The notes under the pieces are model-generated. The model was not told where the DNA came from. It was given only the letters and a program-made list of their open reading frames with translations, and did not search any database. 7,234 nt of DNA from Acidobacteriota bacterium (lineage in GTDB: Bacteria; Acidobacteriota; Vicinamibacteria; Vicinamibacterales; UBA2999), in NCBI GenBank assembly GCA_947478985.1, contig CANJYC010000084.1:1-7234 (forward strand). The letters are read 5' to 3'. Every line of letters begins with the position of its first letter. Position 1 is the stretch's first letter. Below, one piece after another: positions 5,260-7,234 of the stretch. Made by a program: the position numbers and the translations under genes.

Positions 5260-6687
5260 TCAGCGCGTCTTGATGAGCCCCCATGGGCCGCCCTTCTTCC
5301 GCTTCCTGCCACCGGGCATCGCGAACCCGCCACCGCCACCCTGCGGCAACTGTGGCGACTGCGACATCCCCTTCATGCCCTTCAGACTGGGCATGCCGCC
5401 CTGCCCGATCATCTGCAGCATCTTCTTCATCTCGGTGAACTGCTTGAGAAGGCGATTCACCTCCTCCACCGATGTGCCACTGCCCGCGGCGATACGCTTG
5501 CGGCGGCTGCCGTTGATGATTTTGTCGTTCCGCCGCTCGTCCGCCGTCATCGAGCAGATGATCGCTTCGACGCGTCCCATCTGCTTCTCGTCCGGCTTCT
5601 GTTGGGCCAGTTCTTTAATCTGGCCCATCCCCGGGATCATCCCGAGAATGTTCTCGAGCGGCCCCATGCGCTTGAGAGTCTTCAGCTGCTTCCGGAAGTC
5701 ATCGAGGGTGAATTCGTTCTTCCGGAGCCTGGCTTCGAGCTCCTCGGCTTCATCCTTGTCGACCGCCTGTTCAGCCCGCTCGATCAGCGTGAGCACATCG
5801 CCCATGCCGAGCATGCGTGACACGATGCGGTCGGGGTGGAACAGCTCGAGATCCTCGAGCCGCTCGCCGCTCCCGACAAACGCGATCGGCACACCAACGA
5901 CCGAGACCACCGACAGCGCCGCGCCGCCCCTGGCGTCGCCGTCGAGCTTGGTCAGCACCACGCCGGTGACGCCGACGCGGCGGTGAAACTCGCCAGCGCT
6001 CTTAATCGCGTCCTGTCCGGTCATCGCATCGGCGACGTAGAGCAGGTCTGACGGCTCCACGGCATCCTTGATCGCCTGAAGCTCGTCCATCAGTTCGTCA
6101 TCGATGTGCAGCCGGCCTGCCGTATCGACGATCACCGTGTCGAATCCTTTGGCCTTGGCCTCGGCGAGCGCGCCCTTTGCGCGTGCCACCGGGTCCATCG
6201 TCTCCGGTGCATGCACCTTGACGTCAGCCTGCTGCGCCACGACTGAAAGCTGCTGAATCGCGGCGGGCCGGCGCACGTCGGTCGACACCATGATGGGGTG
6301 CCGACCCTGGCGCTTCAGCCACATCCCGAGCTTCCCCGAGGTCGTGGTCTTGCCCGAACCCTGCAACCCGAGAAGCAGGACCACGCGTGGCGTCGGCGCC
6401 TGCTTCCGGAGCCCGCCTTCCGCGTCACCGAACAGGGCGAGCAGCTCGTCCCGGACGATCTTCGTGACCTGCTGCCCTGGCGTCAGGCTCTTCAGGACCG
6501 TCTGGTCCATCGCCTTGTCGCGGACGCGATCGACGAACGCCTTGACGACCTTGAAGTTGACGTCTGCTTCGAGCAGCGCCATCCGGATTTCCCGCAGAGC
6601 CGACTCGACCAACTCCGGGGTCAGCCGCACTTCGCCCCGTAATGACGTGAAAACGTCCTGGATGCGGGTGCTGAGCGAATCGAACAT
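5260..6687 (-). CDS. ffh: Signal recognition particle protein Ffh (SRP54 GTPase)
   Basis: Ffh binds 4.5S/6S RNA and the signal sequences of nascent membrane proteins, then docks with FtsY to deliver the ribosome to the Sec translocon. The 475-residue product has the N domain (about 1-95) and the G domain. G-domain motifs are the P-loop GLQGSGKT (107-114), DVRRPAA (137-143), DTAGR (188-192), TKLD (246-249) and GSGE (272-275). The Met-rich M domain follows, with RMGPLENILGMIPGMG (340-355) and the SRP-RNA-binding segment SRRKRIAAGSG (394-404). The C-terminus has a Met/Gly-rich tail and a basic end (RKRKKGG). Length and motifs are normal, so it should be functional. No good Shine-Dalgarno sequence precedes the ATG at 6687. 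A candidate promoter lies about 50 bp upstream. Confidence 0.98.
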   Translation of the reverse strand: MFDSLSTRIQDVFTSLRGEVRLTPELVESALREIRMALLEADVNFKVVKAFVDRVRDKAMDQTVLKSLTPGQQVTKIVRDELLALFGDAEGGLRKQAPTPRVVLLLGLQGSGKTTTSGKLGMWLKRQGRHPIMVSTDVRRPAAIQQLSVVAQQADVKVHAPETMDPVARAKGALAEAKAKGFDTVIVDTAGRLHIDDELMDELQAIKDAVEPSDLLYVADAMTGQDAIKSAGEFHRRVGVTGVVLTKLDGDARGGAALSVVSVVGVPIAFVGSGERLEDLELFHPDRIVSRMLGMGDVLTLIERAEQAVDKDEAEELEARLRKNEFTLDDFRKQLKTLKRMGPLENILGMIPGMGQIKELAQQKPDEKQMGRVEAIICSMTADERRNDKIINGSRRKRIAAGSGTSVEEVNRLLKQFTEMKKMLQMIGQGGMPSLKGMKGMSQSPQLPQGGGGGFAMPGGRKRKKGGPWGLIKTR

Positions 6688-6735
6688 GGAAATCAGGGCG
6701 TACTAACGCGCTAAACCTAACGTGCGCAAACCCTT

Positions 6736-6765
6736 ATCTTAGGCGAGGAACTATACCGATGACAA
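6736..6765 (-). promoter_or_regulatory. Candidate sigma-70-type promoter for the ffh operon
   Basis: On the minus strand, TTGTCA at 6765-6760 matches the -35 consensus at 5 of 6 bases. After an 18-nt spacer, TAAGAT at 6741-6736 matches the -10 box at 4 of 6. Transcription would start near 6729, about 42 nt before the ffh ATG. It overlaps the 3' end of ribA in the least GC-rich part of the window and is the only substantial gap upstream of the translation cluster. The matches were read by eye; readthrough from ribA is equally possible. Confidence 0.35.
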
Positions 6766-7234
6766 GCGGTGGCCGAGCTTGTCCTTCTTGGTCTTGAGAT
6801 ACTTCCTGGTGCCGTCGTGTGCAGGTATCTCAAGCGGCACGGTGCCGGACACTTCCAGGCCGTACCCCTGAAGACCGACGAATTTCCTTGGATTATTGGT
6901 CAAAAGCCGCATGGTGCGGATGCCCAACTCGCAGAGAATCTGGGCGCCAATCCCATAGTCACGCTGGTCGGCCTTGAACCCCAGGCGCTCGTTCGCCTCG
7001 ACCGTATCGAGGCCGCCGTCCTGCAGCGCGTAGGCCCGGATCTTGTTCGCGAGGCCGATCCCACGCCCCTCCTGGTTCAGATACAGCAGCACTCCGCGCC
7101 CCTCTGCGGCGATGCGGGCCATGGCCGTATCGAGCTGATCGCCGCAATCACAACGCCCGGAATGGAACACATCGCCCGTGAGGCACTTCGAGTGCACGCG
7201 CACAAGGACGTCCCGTCCCTCGCCGATCTCGCCG
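6751..7234 (-). CDS. ribA: GTP cyclohydrolase II (RibA, or C-terminal half of RibBA), 5' end cut by window edge
   Basis: GTP cyclohydrolase II opens GTP to 2,5-diamino-6-ribosylamino-pyrimidinone phosphate, the first step of riboflavin synthesis. The 160 visible residues include the zinc-binding cysteines C17, C28 and C30, numbered from the first full codon at 7233, in SKCLTGDVF and GRCDCGDQLD with the expected C-x10-C-x-C spacing. The segments NQEGRGIGLANKIRAYALQ, DYGIGAQIL, LLTNNPRKFVGLQGYGLEV and the final YLKTKKDKLGH are also typical of the family. The frame stays open to the right edge, so the start lies outside. Whether a ribB (DHBP synthase) domain is fused upstream cannot be seen. A 63-bp spacer separates the stop from ffh; function is unrelated to the genes that follow. 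Confidence 0.95.
   Translation of the reverse strand, partial: GEIGEGRDVLVRVHSKCLTGDVFHSGRCDCGDQLDTAMARIAAEGRGVLLYLNQEGRGIGLANKIRAYALQDGGLDTVEANERLGFKADQRDYGIGAQILCELGIRTMRLLTNNPRKFVGLQGYGLEVSGTVPLEIPAHDGTRKYLKTKKDKLGHRLSSV

Noticed and set aside
5244..5339. A 32-residue N-terminal extension of bS16
   Set aside because: It overlaps the ffh 3' end, is absent from the bS16 family, and the ATG at 5243 has a good ribosome binding site.
5210..5986. A 258-codon plus-strand open frame antisense to ffh with Ser/Pro/Phe-rich product
   Set aside because: It mirrors the Ffh coding frame, which has complete family motifs; nothing supports separate coding.
6688..6710. GCGT/ACGC hairpin just before the ffh start as a regulatory element
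   Set aside because: A 4-bp stem is too short to separate from chance.
1..7234. Search for mobile elements, CRISPR arrays, tRNA/rRNA genes, toxin-antitoxin or defence genes
   Set aside because: No transposase, integrase, spaced repeats, cloverleaf or defence-type motif was seen. The window is filled by core genes and three accessory genes with no sign of insertion.

Overview
The window is a GC-rich stretch of bacterial chromosome. Every supportable gene lies on the minus strand, so transcription runs from the right edge to the left. Spacers are very short and several genes overlap. The core is a conserved translation and protein-targeting cluster: ffh, rpsP, khpA, rimM, trmD, rplS, rnhB. The order rpsP-khpA-rimM-trmD-rplS-rnhB, strong GC bias, GTG starts and a downstream TPR gene suggest an Acidobacteriota-like organism, perhaps related to Vicinamibacteria, or another deep GC-rich lineage. 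That assignment is an inference from gene order and sequence style, not from a database search.

In transcription order: (1) the C-terminal part of GTP cyclohydrolase II (ribA or the ribA half of ribBA) enters from the right edge and ends at 6751. (2) A 63-bp spacer, with a possible sigma-70-type promoter overlapping the ribA end, precedes ffh (6687-5260). (3) rpsP (bS16), khpA (KH-domain RNA-binding protein), rimM, trmD and rplS (bL19) follow with spacings from about +80 bp to an 80-bp overlap. (4) rnhB (RNase HII) follows after 38 bp. (5) A 481-residue TPR protein starts just beyond the rnhB stop. (6) A 90-residue two-helix membrane protein overlaps the TPR gene by 4 bp. (7) A ThiE/TenI-family gene begins at 610 and runs off the left edge, only a few codons short of the usual family length.

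The central genes serve connected tasks: co-translational targeting by SRP (Ffh), small- and large-subunit proteins (bS16, bL19), 30S maturation (RimM), tRNA m1G37 modification for reading-frame maintenance (TrmD), RNA binding (KhpA) and removal of ribonucleotides from DNA (RNase HII). The three leftmost genes look like a lineage-specific tail whose link to translation is unproven.

I see no mobile element, CRISPR array, tRNA, rRNA or phage gene, and no gene-free stretch over 300 bases. I did not find a convincing new multi-gene system. The most notable oddity is at the rimM/trmD junction: RimM reads 25 codons past its normal end into trmD, and a one-base indel would instead place its stop directly against the trmD ATG.
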